From the NCBI GenBank assembly GCA_029881175.1, contig JAOUNC010000012.1, forward strand, positions 1 to 17,903: a stretch of 17,903 nt of DNA, given 5' to 3'. The stretch's first letter is position 1. The number at the start of each line of letters is the position of its first letter. The stretch is from Nitrospirota bacterium (GTDB taxonomy: Bacteria > Nitrospirota > Nitrospiria > Nitrospirales > UBA8639). The position numbers and the translations under genes were made by a program. Below the pieces are notes generated by a model. The model worked only from the letters and a program-made list of their open reading frames with translations, had not been told where the DNA came from and searched no databases. This document shows, piece after piece, positions 1 to 7,700 of the stretch.

Positions 1-945
1 TCCTAATGATGGCGCGGCATTGTCTGTGGAAGCATTTTGTATTCTGACCGAAGATAAGGGGCTTTCCGTCCCTGCGCCGGTATTGGTTCCGGATTCCAAC
101 ACGAGTCGTCCGCCTACGACAGTGCAGGTGAAGGCAGTGAAAGCCACGGGTAATGTGCTATTTCGTAATCGGGTGAGTGCTTGTACGGCTGTTGCAATTT
201 CCGTGGCGATCACGGTGAGATCCGTTTCGGTGGCAAGGCTGGCGGGGAGGGTGACGAGTTGAAAGCCATCATGATCCACATTGATTTGAAAACTTCGATT
301 GGTTCCTAGGGGAAGAGTTTGCGTCGCGCCTCCACGGTGAAAGCCTCTCTGTAAACTGGTATTGGCGGCGTCAAGTTGAACCGTAATCAGTTTAGAGTTT
401 CGGCTCAGGACATCGCCCACAAAATTTGGGGCGTTGGGATCCGGGCTCAAGTCATCATGGACTTCCACGGGAGCAATATTGGCAAATTCTTCCGGTACCA
501 CATCGACCTCTTCTTGGATTCTCACGCTGATTTTGAATTCGTTATGAGGGTCGGTCGATCCATCCTCAATTTGCAGATACAGATAATTTCCCCAACTGCC
601 TTTGGATTTGGCGGAAATGGTCATGCCATTCACTGGGGTGGAAGCTCGATTCTGGATGGTGGCATTCGCGGTGGTGGCATCGGATCGGGTGACCCGGACG
701 ATGTAACATTGCCGACCGCCATTATTGAAAAATTGAAACACACTTTCGGCCAGATAACTTTCGGCGATAAAACTTCCGTAGTATCTTTGAAATTCGGTCC
801 AACTCGTGACTCGTCTTGCTTCATCATCAGGGCCCATCTCGGCCAGCCCGACAAATGCGGCCGTTGAGGTGCTGGCGATTTCAATTGGCCGGACCCCACT
901 GGGAATTTCCTGAACATATACTCCTGGATATGACAATGTGGGCAT
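1..945 (-). CDS. Contractile tail sheath protein (eCIS/phage-tail-like), 3' end outside window
   Basis: The frame is open from an ATG at 945 to the window edge, giving 315 residues without a stop, so the gene continues leftwards. An AAGGAG ribosome binding site lies 7 nt before the ATG. The N-terminus has the hallmark of sheath proteins: PGVYVQEIPSG at residues 7-17, PIE and STSTAAFVG at 20-33, and FFNNGGRQCYIVRV at 72-85. A KGSWGNYL segment follows at 115-122, again typical. Residues about 190-312 look like an inserted beta-rich domain with GRLVLESGT (279-287) and SSVRI. Sheath subunits polymerise around an inner tube and contract to drive it into a target. An injection-system sheath (Afp2/Pvc2-like) seems more likely than a prophage tail because no other phage genes are seen here, but the neighbouring genes lie outside the window. 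The sheath identity is firm; the type of particle is inference. Confidence 0.9.
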   Translation of the reverse strand, partial: MPTLSYPGVYVQEIPSGVRPIEIASTSTAAFVGLAEMGPDDEARRVTSWTEFQRYYGSFIAESYLAESVFQFFNNGGRQCYIVRVTRSDATTANATIQNRASTPVNGMTISAKSKGSWGNYLYLQIEDGSTDPHNEFKISVRIQEEVDVVPEEFANIAPVEVHDDLSPDPNAPNFVGDVLSRNSKLITVQLDAANTSLQRGFHRGGATQTLPLGTNRSFQINVDHDGFQLVTLPASLATETDLTVIATEIATAVQALTRLRNSTLPVAFTAFTCTVVGGRLVLESGTNTGAGTESPLSSVRIQNASTDNAAPSLG

Positions 946-952
946 AGTGGCT

Positions 953-958
953 CTCCTT
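953..958 (-). promoter_or_regulatory. Ribosome binding site of the sheath gene
   Basis: AAGGAG on the minus strand lies 7 nt before the ATG at 945. It fixes the sheath start, which also matches the conserved N-terminus of the family. Confidence 0.8.
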
Positions 959-990
959 GTGTTTGACGTGGGTATGGATTTCCCAGGATC

Positions 991-1230
991 TTATTTTCTT
1001 CTGCTTTTCTGAGTTTTGAGTTTTTTCTTGATGGCCTCGGACTTCGGAGATTCCTTTGCTTCAGATTGACACGAGACGTATTTGAGTTTGATTAATTTTT
1101 GCAAAGCAGGCGTATGGTCTACTTCTGATTGATTCACTTCAGAGGATTGACTGTTGGGGCCAACATGCAACGTTCGCCCGCTTCCCAACCTAATCCACAG
1201 AGGTTTTTTCATTAAATTTTCCACGAACAT
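991..1230 (-). CDS. Small unknown protein preceding the sheath gene
   Basis: A 79-residue protein lies 45 bp upstream of the sheath start on the same strand, so the two are probably co-transcribed. The ATG at 1230 is preceded by AGGAGG with an 8 nt spacer, which favours it over the internal ATG at 1212 that has no good site. I do not recognise a named family. The N-terminal half carries a compact motif, WIRLGSGRTLHVGP (residues 12-25), followed by a short acidic stretch and an LQKLIKLKYV segment (43-52). The last 20 residues are strongly basic (KKK, RRK). There is no signal peptide or membrane segment. Short proteins with an RTLH-P-like core occur, to my recollection, near tail-like loci, so a structural or assembly accessory role is possible. 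That role is inference from position. Confidence 0.7.
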   Translation of the reverse strand: MFVENLMKKPLWIRLGSGRTLHVGPNSQSSEVNQSEVDHTPALQKLIKLKYVSCQSEAKESPKSEAIKKKLKTQKSRRK

Positions 1231-1559
1231 TAGGCATCCCTCCTCAGAAAAAAAAGATAAATCTTGGAAGCTGTTTCACTGCAAATATTTAGTTCCATAT
1301 CCGAAACATCATTTTTTCTTACACTTGACGCGCTAAGAAACACTTCCGACCTTCCAGGTACTACCGGCTTAGGTTTCTTGCCAACAGGACGACTGCCTCA
1401 CAGATTATCAGCTGGAAATACTGCCTTGAGATTGAATGTAATTATGGAAAAAACCTGTTCCGATGAATACACCTATGAGAACAAAACCAGAGAATAATAT
1501 CAACTGCCTGCAGAAAATTTGGAACAGGGTTAACGTGTCTGGTCCAACTCGTAATTTCT

Positions 1560-1795
1560 GGGAGTGTTGAATAATAATGTCGAAGAGCATAGAGGCCCTT
1601 GGGAATTATTATCCTAAAAACGGCAGTTGGTAGGTATGCAACCCTTCGACACGCCCGCTCCGCAGGCTGCTCAGGGCGAACGGACACTTCACCAATTGGG
1701 TGAGTACGTCAAAATACCGTTCGTGCTGAGCCTGTCGAAGCATGGGCGGTGTTTCAGACAGGAACTGCCGTTTTCAGGATTAATTCAACACTCCC
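1560..1795. repeat. Palindromic MITE-like intergenic element (~236 bp)
   Basis: The two ends are inverted copies. GGGAGTGTTGAAT starts at 1560 and its reverse complement ends at 1795. Both arms also carry an inverted copy of CCTRAAAACGGCAGTT. The left arm has an extra ~33 bp between these two blocks (from about 1573). The inner part is a second inverted repeat: CCCTTCGACA and GGGCGAACGG on the left pair with CCGTTCGTGCTGAGCC and TGTCGAAGCATG on the right (about 1641-1742), around a loop of about 33 nt. No transposase is encoded, and no clear target-site duplication was found. Likely a non-autonomous element or a large folding repeat. Confidence 0.75.
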
Positions 1796-1803
1796 ACAAT
1801 AGA

Positions 1804-1975
1804 AACTGTCGGGGATGACGATGAGAGGCGGAGATGTCCTACATGTGCTGTCGAACATGTCCTCCTTTTTCTGTCATTCCCGCAGGTGTCGGCGGGGATC
1901 TATCCGGAGAAAGCAGGATGGATTCCCCCCTGCCAACGACTGCAGGGGCAGGCTCAACAACTGTCGGAAATGACG
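1804..1975. repeat. REP-like cluster of direct and inverted repeats
   Basis: AACTGTCGGGGATGACG at 1804-1820 and AACTGTCGGAAATGACG at 1959-1975 are direct repeats differing at two positions. GTCATTCCCGCAG at 1873-1885 is an imperfect inverted copy of the same sequence. Smaller stems lie inside, such as CCTGCC pairing with GGCAGG at about 1939-1952. The cluster ends 14 bp from the stop of the minus-strand protease gene, so its hairpins could also act on the 3' end of that transcript. That role is inference. Confidence 0.65.
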
Positions 1976-1988
1976 TCGATGGGGATGG

Positions 1989-3104
1989 TTATTGGACGGC
2001 TTGGAGGGTGATGGAGATGGTGCGTTCTTTGTTGTTGCGGCGTAGACCTAAGGTGACGCGGTCTCCGACATTGTGGCGGTCTAAGATTCTGGCGAGGTCG
2101 TCGTAATTGTCTACCTTTTCCCCATCGATGGAAATAATCACATCCCCTAATCGGATTCTTCCTGATTGGAGCTCCTGGAGACTGGTTAATCCGGCTTTGT
2201 CGGCGGCGCTGCCCGGTAGCACGCGGGCAATGACGATTCCGTTGATCCCCCATCGGTTGGCAATGGAATCGGGAATGAGGGAAATACCTAAGCCCGGACG
2301 AATGACTTTTCCATATTGAATAAGTTGTGGCACGATACGTTTGACGATACCGACCGGGACGGCAAAGCCAATTCCCGCAAAGGCACCACTGGGACTGACG
2401 ATTTGCGTGTTGACGCCAATGAGTTTCCCTGAGCTATTGAGGAGCGGGCCTCCGGAATTACCGGGATTGATGGCGGCATCCGTTTGAATGACCCCTTCTA
2501 TCGTACGATTGGTAATTGATTTAATCGAGCGGCCTAAGGCGCTGACCACTCCAGTTGTTAAGGTATGATCCAACCCGAAGGGATTGCCAATGGCTAAGAC
2601 CTGCTGCCCCACAAGCAGATCAGTTGAATTGCCAATGTCGAGAGGGTTGAGTTGATTTTTGGAGGCCTTGATCTGTAAGACGGCCAGGTCATGATCGGGG
2701 TCGACGCCGATCACGCGGGCATCATGGGTCGATTGATCGTCTAAGACGACTTGAATGGAATCGGCACCATAGACGACATGAAAGTTGGTGACGATGTGCC
2801 CTTGGGTATTCCAGATAAATCCCGAGCCTGACCCTTGGGGCACTTCAAACGTATTCAGTGACCAGATGTCGCGACGGACGGCTGTGTTCGTGATATAGAC
2901 GACGGACTTGGCGGCTTTTTCAAAGACCGCGATGGTATTCAGTTCTTCAGCACTGAGTGAGGCATCAGCCGTGGTATGCAAGAATGCCGGTGCGGCTTCG
3001 ATAGTGGCCATGGCGGGTTGAGTCGCCGCCATGGATAGGCTCTGCCAACCATTGAACAGGTTGAAGACGGCGAGTAGGAGTAGGGGAAGAATGGGATGGC
3101 GCAT
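1989..3104 (-). CDS. HtrA/Deg-type trypsin-like serine protease with one PDZ domain
   Basis: A 371-residue envelope protease for quality control of periplasmic proteins. A hydrophobic signal sequence spans about residues 5-26, ending near SMAA. The protease domain (about 85-265) shows the full triad: His109 in TNFHVV, Asp139 in DHDLAVLQI and Ser217 in GNSGGPL. The oxyanion-loop region NPFGL (174-178) is also present. One PDZ domain follows (about 268-366, GLGISL, LGDVIISIDG). DegP has two PDZ domains, so this is closer to a DegS-length or short HtrA form, but with a cleavable-looking signal instead of an evident retained anchor. The ATG at 3104 has no clear ribosome binding site; the signal peptide supports it. 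The gene is last in a same-strand cluster, 71 bp after the YjbQ gene. Function is firm at family level; the exact paralogue (DegP, DegQ, DegS) is not. Confidence 0.93.
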   Translation of the reverse strand: MRHPILPLLLLAVFNLFNGWQSLSMAATQPAMATIEAAPAFLHTTADASLSAEELNTIAVFEKAAKSVVYITNTAVRRDIWSLNTFEVPQGSGSGFIWNTQGHIVTNFHVVYGADSIQVVLDDQSTHDARVIGVDPDHDLAVLQIKASKNQLNPLDIGNSTDLLVGQQVLAIGNPFGLDHTLTTGVVSALGRSIKSITNRTIEGVIQTDAAINPGNSGGPLLNSSGKLIGVNTQIVSPSGAFAGIGFAVPVGIVKRIVPQLIQYGKVIRPGLGISLIPDSIANRWGINGIVIARVLPGSAADKAGLTSLQELQSGRIRLGDVIISIDGEKVDNYDDLARILDRHNVGDRVTLGLRRNNKERTISITLQAVQ

Positions 3105-3175
3105 GGTTAGGTTATCTTAGAGCAGTCAATGGACGCGACGAGGTTTCTTGGTTGACGCAGTGTCGTGTTTGGATT

Positions 3176-3598
3176 TCATTCTCCCATGATTTGTACGACA
3201 AGTTCACGGGTTCGTGCACGGGTGTCAAAATCAATGACCACAATTTGTTGCCAGGTGCCGAGCGTTAATTTTCCCTGCATGAGGGGAATGGTGATGGATG
3301 GGCTCTGTAACTGCCCACGCAAATGTGAGTGGCCATTGTCTTCGCCAGGATTTCTCGTATTGTGCTCCCACTGCGGGTTGGCCGGGACGACCTGATTCCA
3401 GAATGCCCGGGTATCGGCGCGAATACCCGGCTCATCTTCGATGATCATGACAGCGGCGGTGGTGTGTTTGACAAAGAGAGTCAGTGTCCCGTTGGTGATG
3501 CTTGAGTGACTGACCAGATCATGAATCGTTTGCGTGAGATTTTCAATATGGGAATCTCCTTGCATGGGGACCCGTAAGGTATGGGATGAGGTGGTCAT
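3176..3598 (-). CDS. YjbQ/UPF0047 family protein
   Basis: A 140-residue protein matching the usual length of this family, which is annotated as a secondary thiamine-phosphate synthase activity but has an uncertain physiological role. It aligns from its start (SHTLRVPMQG). It carries the signature residues KHTTAAV (His45), EDEPG (54-58), NGHSHL (His90, His92) and GTWQQIV (114-120), a cluster of conserved histidines consistent with metal binding. The reading frame is open further upstream to 3697, but the extra residues would overlap the preceding HD gene and have no family match. I therefore place the start at the ATG at 3598, 7 nt after that gene's stop, where translational coupling is likely. 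No strong ribosome binding site is seen. Confidence 0.9.
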   Translation of the reverse strand: MTTSSHTLRVPMQGDSHIENLTQTIHDLVSHSSITNGTLTLFVKHTTAAVMIIEDEPGIRADTRAFWNQVVPANPQWEHNTRNPGEDNGHSHLRGQLQSPSITIPLMQGKLTLGTWQQIVVIDFDTRARTRELVVQIMGE

Positions 3599-3605
3599 GA
3601 AATTG

Positions 3606-4460
3606 TTAGGCCGCCACCGAGGCGAGGTACCGTTGCTCAGCCGACGAGAGATTTCCCCCGCGAGCTTGTCGAAGGATCGTGGTAAAACAGCCTTCACGCG
3701 TTAAGCGACAAATGGTTTCTAAGACGTCTTGGCTGACAATGTGTTGTCTGGCGAGCTTCCGGAGATAGGTGAACGCGGCTTGAAAGCTTTCTTCTGAGCG
3801 TGCGTAATAATCCTGCCCACGTTGATGATTGCTATAGGCCTCCAATTGTTCGCAGGCTACGAGTATTTCTCCCAGTTGATGAACCCACTTGGCCGCTGTT
3901 TGGAGTTTTTCCGGATAGTAATAGTACAGCATGATACGTTCCATCCAGGGAGCCCATTCAATGCCCAACGCCTTGAGCTGAGCTTTCATGGGACCGAGAC
4001 AGGTTTTGAGACGGCGAGCAAACCCTAACCGCATGTTTATATGATCGAGGACGACCGGTGTGAGCTCCACCCCCTGTTGTGTGAGTCGGTGGCCATATCG
4101 GGTGAGAAAGGCTTGCGATTCTTGTCCATAGGGCGTCCGGGGATACTTGGCTCTCCATTCTCGTGGCCGGGTGGGAATACCTTCTTGCTTTGCCCAAGAC
4201 CAGATTTTTCCAAAGACGATGGGGTCAAGCCCCGTGCGTCCGATATCATGCAGCAAACAGGCGGCTTCAAATTGCTGGAGACGGGGGAGCATGTGCCCCA
4301 AGGCTACGGCCACCGGCACACACATGCGTGCCGTGCGATGGGCATGGGCTTTATCATAGCCACGAAGGATCCGCTGTGGGTGGCAGGGATGGGGAACATC
4401 ATAGCATTTCAGCAAAGAAGAGACTTGAACACGGCTGAGGAAGGTATGAGATGGTTTCAA
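3606..4460 (-). CDS. Divergent HD-domain protein, putative phosphohydrolase
   Basis: A 284-residue protein with an HD-superfamily metal centre: His41 after AHA, the His71-Asp72 pair in LLHDIGRTGLDP, and a further conserved-looking His140 in VVLDHINMRLG. The LLHDIG segment resembles HD-GYP proteins, but no GYP motif is present, so the substrate cannot be read from sequence. The C-terminal half is helical and not recognised. The start is uncertain. A TTG at 4460 is the first possible codon after an in-frame TAG, there is no clear Shine-Dalgarno sequence, and the next ATG (residue 46) would cut off His41. The gene is first in a minus-strand cluster with the YjbQ and HtrA-like genes. Confidence 0.75.
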   Translation of the reverse strand: MKPSHTFLSRVQVSSLLKCYDVPHPCHPQRILRGYDKAHAHRTARMCVPVAVALGHMLPRLQQFEAACLLHDIGRTGLDPIVFGKIWSWAKQEGIPTRPREWRAKYPRTPYGQESQAFLTRYGHRLTQQGVELTPVVLDHINMRLGFARRLKTCLGPMKAQLKALGIEWAPWMERIMLYYYYPEKLQTAAKWVHQLGEILVACEQLEAYSNHQRGQDYYARSEESFQAAFTYLRKLARQHIVSQDVLETICRLTREGCFTTILRQARGGNLSSAEQRYLASVAA

Positions 4461-4792
4461 GATCTATGCGGTATGGTTGTGCCCCCTCGCGCCTTGGGGG
4501 TTGTCTGTTGAATGATGTGTGAGTGGATCTGCTTGAGGATTTTGAAGAATATCTTACCCATATCAAAGGGGTCAAGAAACACCTGCGAGGTTTATTTTGG
4601 TGGGAATGCCGTTCAGTCGCCATCGTTTTGTACTATACTTCAGTAATGAGTTTTTTGATTATTGACGGCCGTAGTGGCTTTCCTTTCTTCGTGCAAGATT
4701 TCCGTCAGCCCATGCTTCGAGATTCCTATCAGATTGCGAGCATTCTTTTCAGAGCCATGAGGCGTGGAGCCTTGGCGTTGCGGAGCTAATAG
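4461..4792. other. Divergent intergenic region with an unproven small reading frame
   Basis: This 332 bp stretch separates the minus-strand HD gene from the plus-strand AsmA gene and must hold both promoters. A plus-strand frame from a GTG at 4523 to a TAA ending at 4789 would encode about 88 residues (starting VDLLEDFEEYLTHIKG), but it has no family match or ribosome binding site and I do not call it a gene. TATACT at 4634-4639 is a possible -10 box for the AsmA gene, with only a poor -35 (TTCAGT at 4612-4617). TGACGG and CCGTCA near 4663-4707 can pair around a large loop. Confidence 0.4.
4782..4785 (+). promoter_or_regulatory. Ribosome binding site deciding the GTG start of the AsmA gene
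   Basis: GGAG lies 7 nt before the GTG at 4793. The next in-frame ATG at 4814 has only A-rich sequence before it, so the GTG is preferred. Confidence 0.6.
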
Positions 4793-7700
4793 GTGCGAAT
4801 ATCGTCCAAAAAAATGCTGATTTGGGGAAGTCTCGGCTTCTTTGTTCTTACGGGCTTGCTCCTGATTCTTCCCTGGTTTTTGAATCCTGAGTACCTGGAA
4901 CGTCTGGTGTTGCAGCAGATTCAACAGACGTTCGGGGCGCATGTCCGTGTTGGCCGGACATCGTTTGCCCTGTTTCCTTCTCCTCATTTTCTGGTTTCCG
5001 ACATTATCGTCAAAGAACGGGACGATTCCCATGCGGTCTTTCGAGCCCAGTCGATGACCTTAGAACTCGGCGTTGGTCAGTTGTTTCAGAAAAAGTTAGT
5101 GGTTCGAGAATTTTTTCTGGATTACCCGGAAATTGAGATTCATCGGGATAAGTCCGGCGTGTGGCGGTTTTTAGGGCATTCGAGTCCTGATTCGGCGGTT
5201 TCCTCATTGGCCGCATTTTTAGTGTTAGGAAAGCTGGTGGTCACCAATGGCAAAATTATTGTGATTGATGAATCGCCCACCGACACGGTGAGGGGCGTGG
5301 TATTGGAAAATGTGTCCTGTTTGTCCGAAACATCAGATGAGGATACGGTGGTGCGTTCTGCGTTGACGTTATCCGGTCATCTTCGACAGCTTCATGATAC
5401 TGCGCCTTTTCGGTTGACCGGAACCCTTGAATCGAGCTTGTCTACTCCAGTGTCTTTGCTCAAACAGTCGAACGTCGTGTTTAAACAGATGACGTTTTTG
5501 GGGCATATCGAGACGGATAATTTTGCCATCAATCAATTAGCAGACTATCTTCCTCATGGCGAGGTGTTGTTGACCTTTCCTGGAAAGTTGCATGCGGAGT
5601 CCATGATTCAATGGACCAGAAATGAAAAAACGTCTCACCTGACTTTATCGAAAATTGCCTTAGCGAATTCAGCCCTTTCGCTTGAGGGCCATGCCAGTCT
5701 TGAAGGGTTGGAGGATGGTCATCACATGGCCTCTGTGTCGATGCAATCGTCCCCTTTCAACCTGCAGGGCATTCGATCGCTCATTCCTGACTCCTGGCTC
5801 CCTGCCGATGCGGTGGCCTTGAAGGAAAGAGCGGAATGGGGCGGAGAACTGGAAGTGCTGGAAGCACGGGTGACGGGTTCCACGCGTCCTGATATTGAAA
5901 CATCCGTCACTGGGACATTCCGCGTCCATCATGGATTTCTTCATTCCCCGGATTTACCAAAAACCGATCAGGTGGAAGGCCTGGTGGTGGTTGAGCCTGA
6001 TCGGGTCAAAGTGACTGAGGCCCATGGCCTGTATGACGGAATTTCTGTTGAGGTGACACAGGGCCTCTTTCTGTTCAAAGAGGGTGGGTCATGGGGTGAA
6101 GTCGAAATTCAGGGAATCGTTCCTGCCCCCAAAATCTGGAATGTTGTGACTCATTTGGGCCATGGTCCCACTGGGTCCACGATCCTGCCGGCTTGGAAGG
6201 TATCAGCCGGCACGGGTTTGTTACGTTTACGGTTTGCAGGTCATGTGTTTGATGAACAGGGGTTGATGTTTCAAGACGGGGACTATCAGCCTCAGGATGT
6301 GGTGGCCACTATTCCCATGTTGCCCCATGCACTGTCCAACGGGCAGGGGAAGATTCAGTTTTCCCCAGATAGTACGGTCTTCGAGGAAATTCAAGGGACT
6401 GTAGGTGGCCATCCCTTGACAATGAACGGCACGATTCTCCATCAGCGCACCTTACGTCTGGAACCGATGACTGTGAGCCTCACCCTGGAAGGCCAAGAAA
6501 TATTTGCGGAGCCTGGGCAAGACGGACCGCCCTCAGGCTTTCAGCTTCGTGGCCCCCTTCATGTCTCCGTGACCATGCGTGGACCGTTACGTCGTCTCAA
6601 AGTAAAGGGGAAGATTGATGGACAAGAGGCAAGAGTTGGTTTTCCCTCCGTCATCCAGAAAGAGCCCGGTCAACCAGGCGTTCTAGAGTTTGATGGAGAA
6701 GTGCGGCCTCGCGGCATCATACAATTCGAACGACTCGAACTTGCCATGCTCCCGTTGCGCCTTCGAGGACAGGGTCTGCTGCGATGGGGTCGGTCATGGG
6801 GGTTTGACGGGCGACTCAATTCCGGTCCTATCTCGGTCGGATTACTTCCAGACAAAATTCGGATCTTGGGCGATGCGATTGAGTCAGGAATTTTGGAAAT
6901 TCAATTAGAGGGAAGCGGCGTAGGCCCTGATTGGCGAAAATGGGATCTCAATGGCTGGGTTGCCTTAACGGAGGGGGTGGTGAGGCTCCCTGAGGTTCAA
7001 GCTCCGCTCACCCATTTATATGTGCGGTTGAAAATTGAGAAACATTTGCTGGATTTAAAGCGGATGGAGTTTCGTCTCAATGAGAGCACGGCCGTGGTGA
7101 CGGGATTGATGAAAAATTGGAGTACCACGCCAGAGGCCAGTCTCATGTGGAATGCTCCGCAATTTGACCTTGATTTGCTTATTCCCAAAAATGAACGGTC
7201 ATTCCTCCGGGATGGGGTCGAATGGCTTGCTGACCATGGCACACTAGAAGGATCGATTCTCATCGAACATCCAATCTATAAGGCTTTTTCGGGGGAGAAA
7301 CTCTCTGCGGTATTGAGTATTCATGATAATTTACTTGCCATGGATAAAATTCACACGACAATTGAGGACGACGGCAATCTCGCTGGGCGTGTCTTCATTC
7401 ATCTTCCACCTGGGAAGCCAGCTGCCATGCGTGCGTCCTTCGAAGGCACCCATCTGCCGTTTGAGAAACTCCTACGGGTGCTTGGTGATGAACGTCGTTT
7501 TGTGTCAGGGAATTTGAATATTCAGGGAAAAATTCAAGGAGATGGCCGAGATGGGGGAGGCGTGATTCCCACATTAAAGGGCGGGGTCCAACTCTCATTG
7601 GATGACGGATATGTTCGGAAAGGAACTATTTTACCGAAAATTTTGAGGATCCTTAACTTTCCTCATGTCTTGCGTGAAAAAGCGCGTTTTGAAAAGACGG

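Larger units (their letters stand above)
1231..1988. other. Non-coding, repeat-rich gap between sheath locus and htrA-like gene
   Basis: No convincing gene is present. Positions 1231-1558 presumably hold the promoter of the small protein and sheath genes, but no clear -35/-10 pair was found. A minus-strand reading near 1408-1500 encodes one hydrophobic stretch (ILFSGFVLIGVFIGTGF) without a ribosome binding site. It may be a decayed gene end or chance. Positions 1560-1795 and 1804-1975 hold the two repeat structures listed separately. Confidence 0.6.

Noticed and set aside
376..867. Plus-strand 163-residue reading frame
   Set aside because: It is antisense to the sheath gene, whose translation matches a known family and has a strong ribosome binding site.
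630..917. Minus-strand 95-residue reading frame
   Set aside because: It is a shifted frame within the sheath gene; Pro/Ser-rich with no family features.
1408..1590. Minus-strand 60-residue frame with one hydrophobic stretch
   Set aside because: There is no ribosome binding site, it overlaps the end of the palindromic element, and one hydrophobic run is weak evidence for a gene.
3599..3697. Upstream extension of the YjbQ protein by 33 residues
   Set aside because: It would overlap the HD gene by about 90 bp and the added residues do not match the family; the ATG at 3598 gives the normal length.
4523..4789. Plus-strand 88-residue frame whose start (DLLEDFEEYLTHIKG) faintly recalls a tyrosine recombinase N-terminus
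   Set aside because: The resemblance ends after about 16 residues, there is no ribosome binding site, and no catalytic domain follows.
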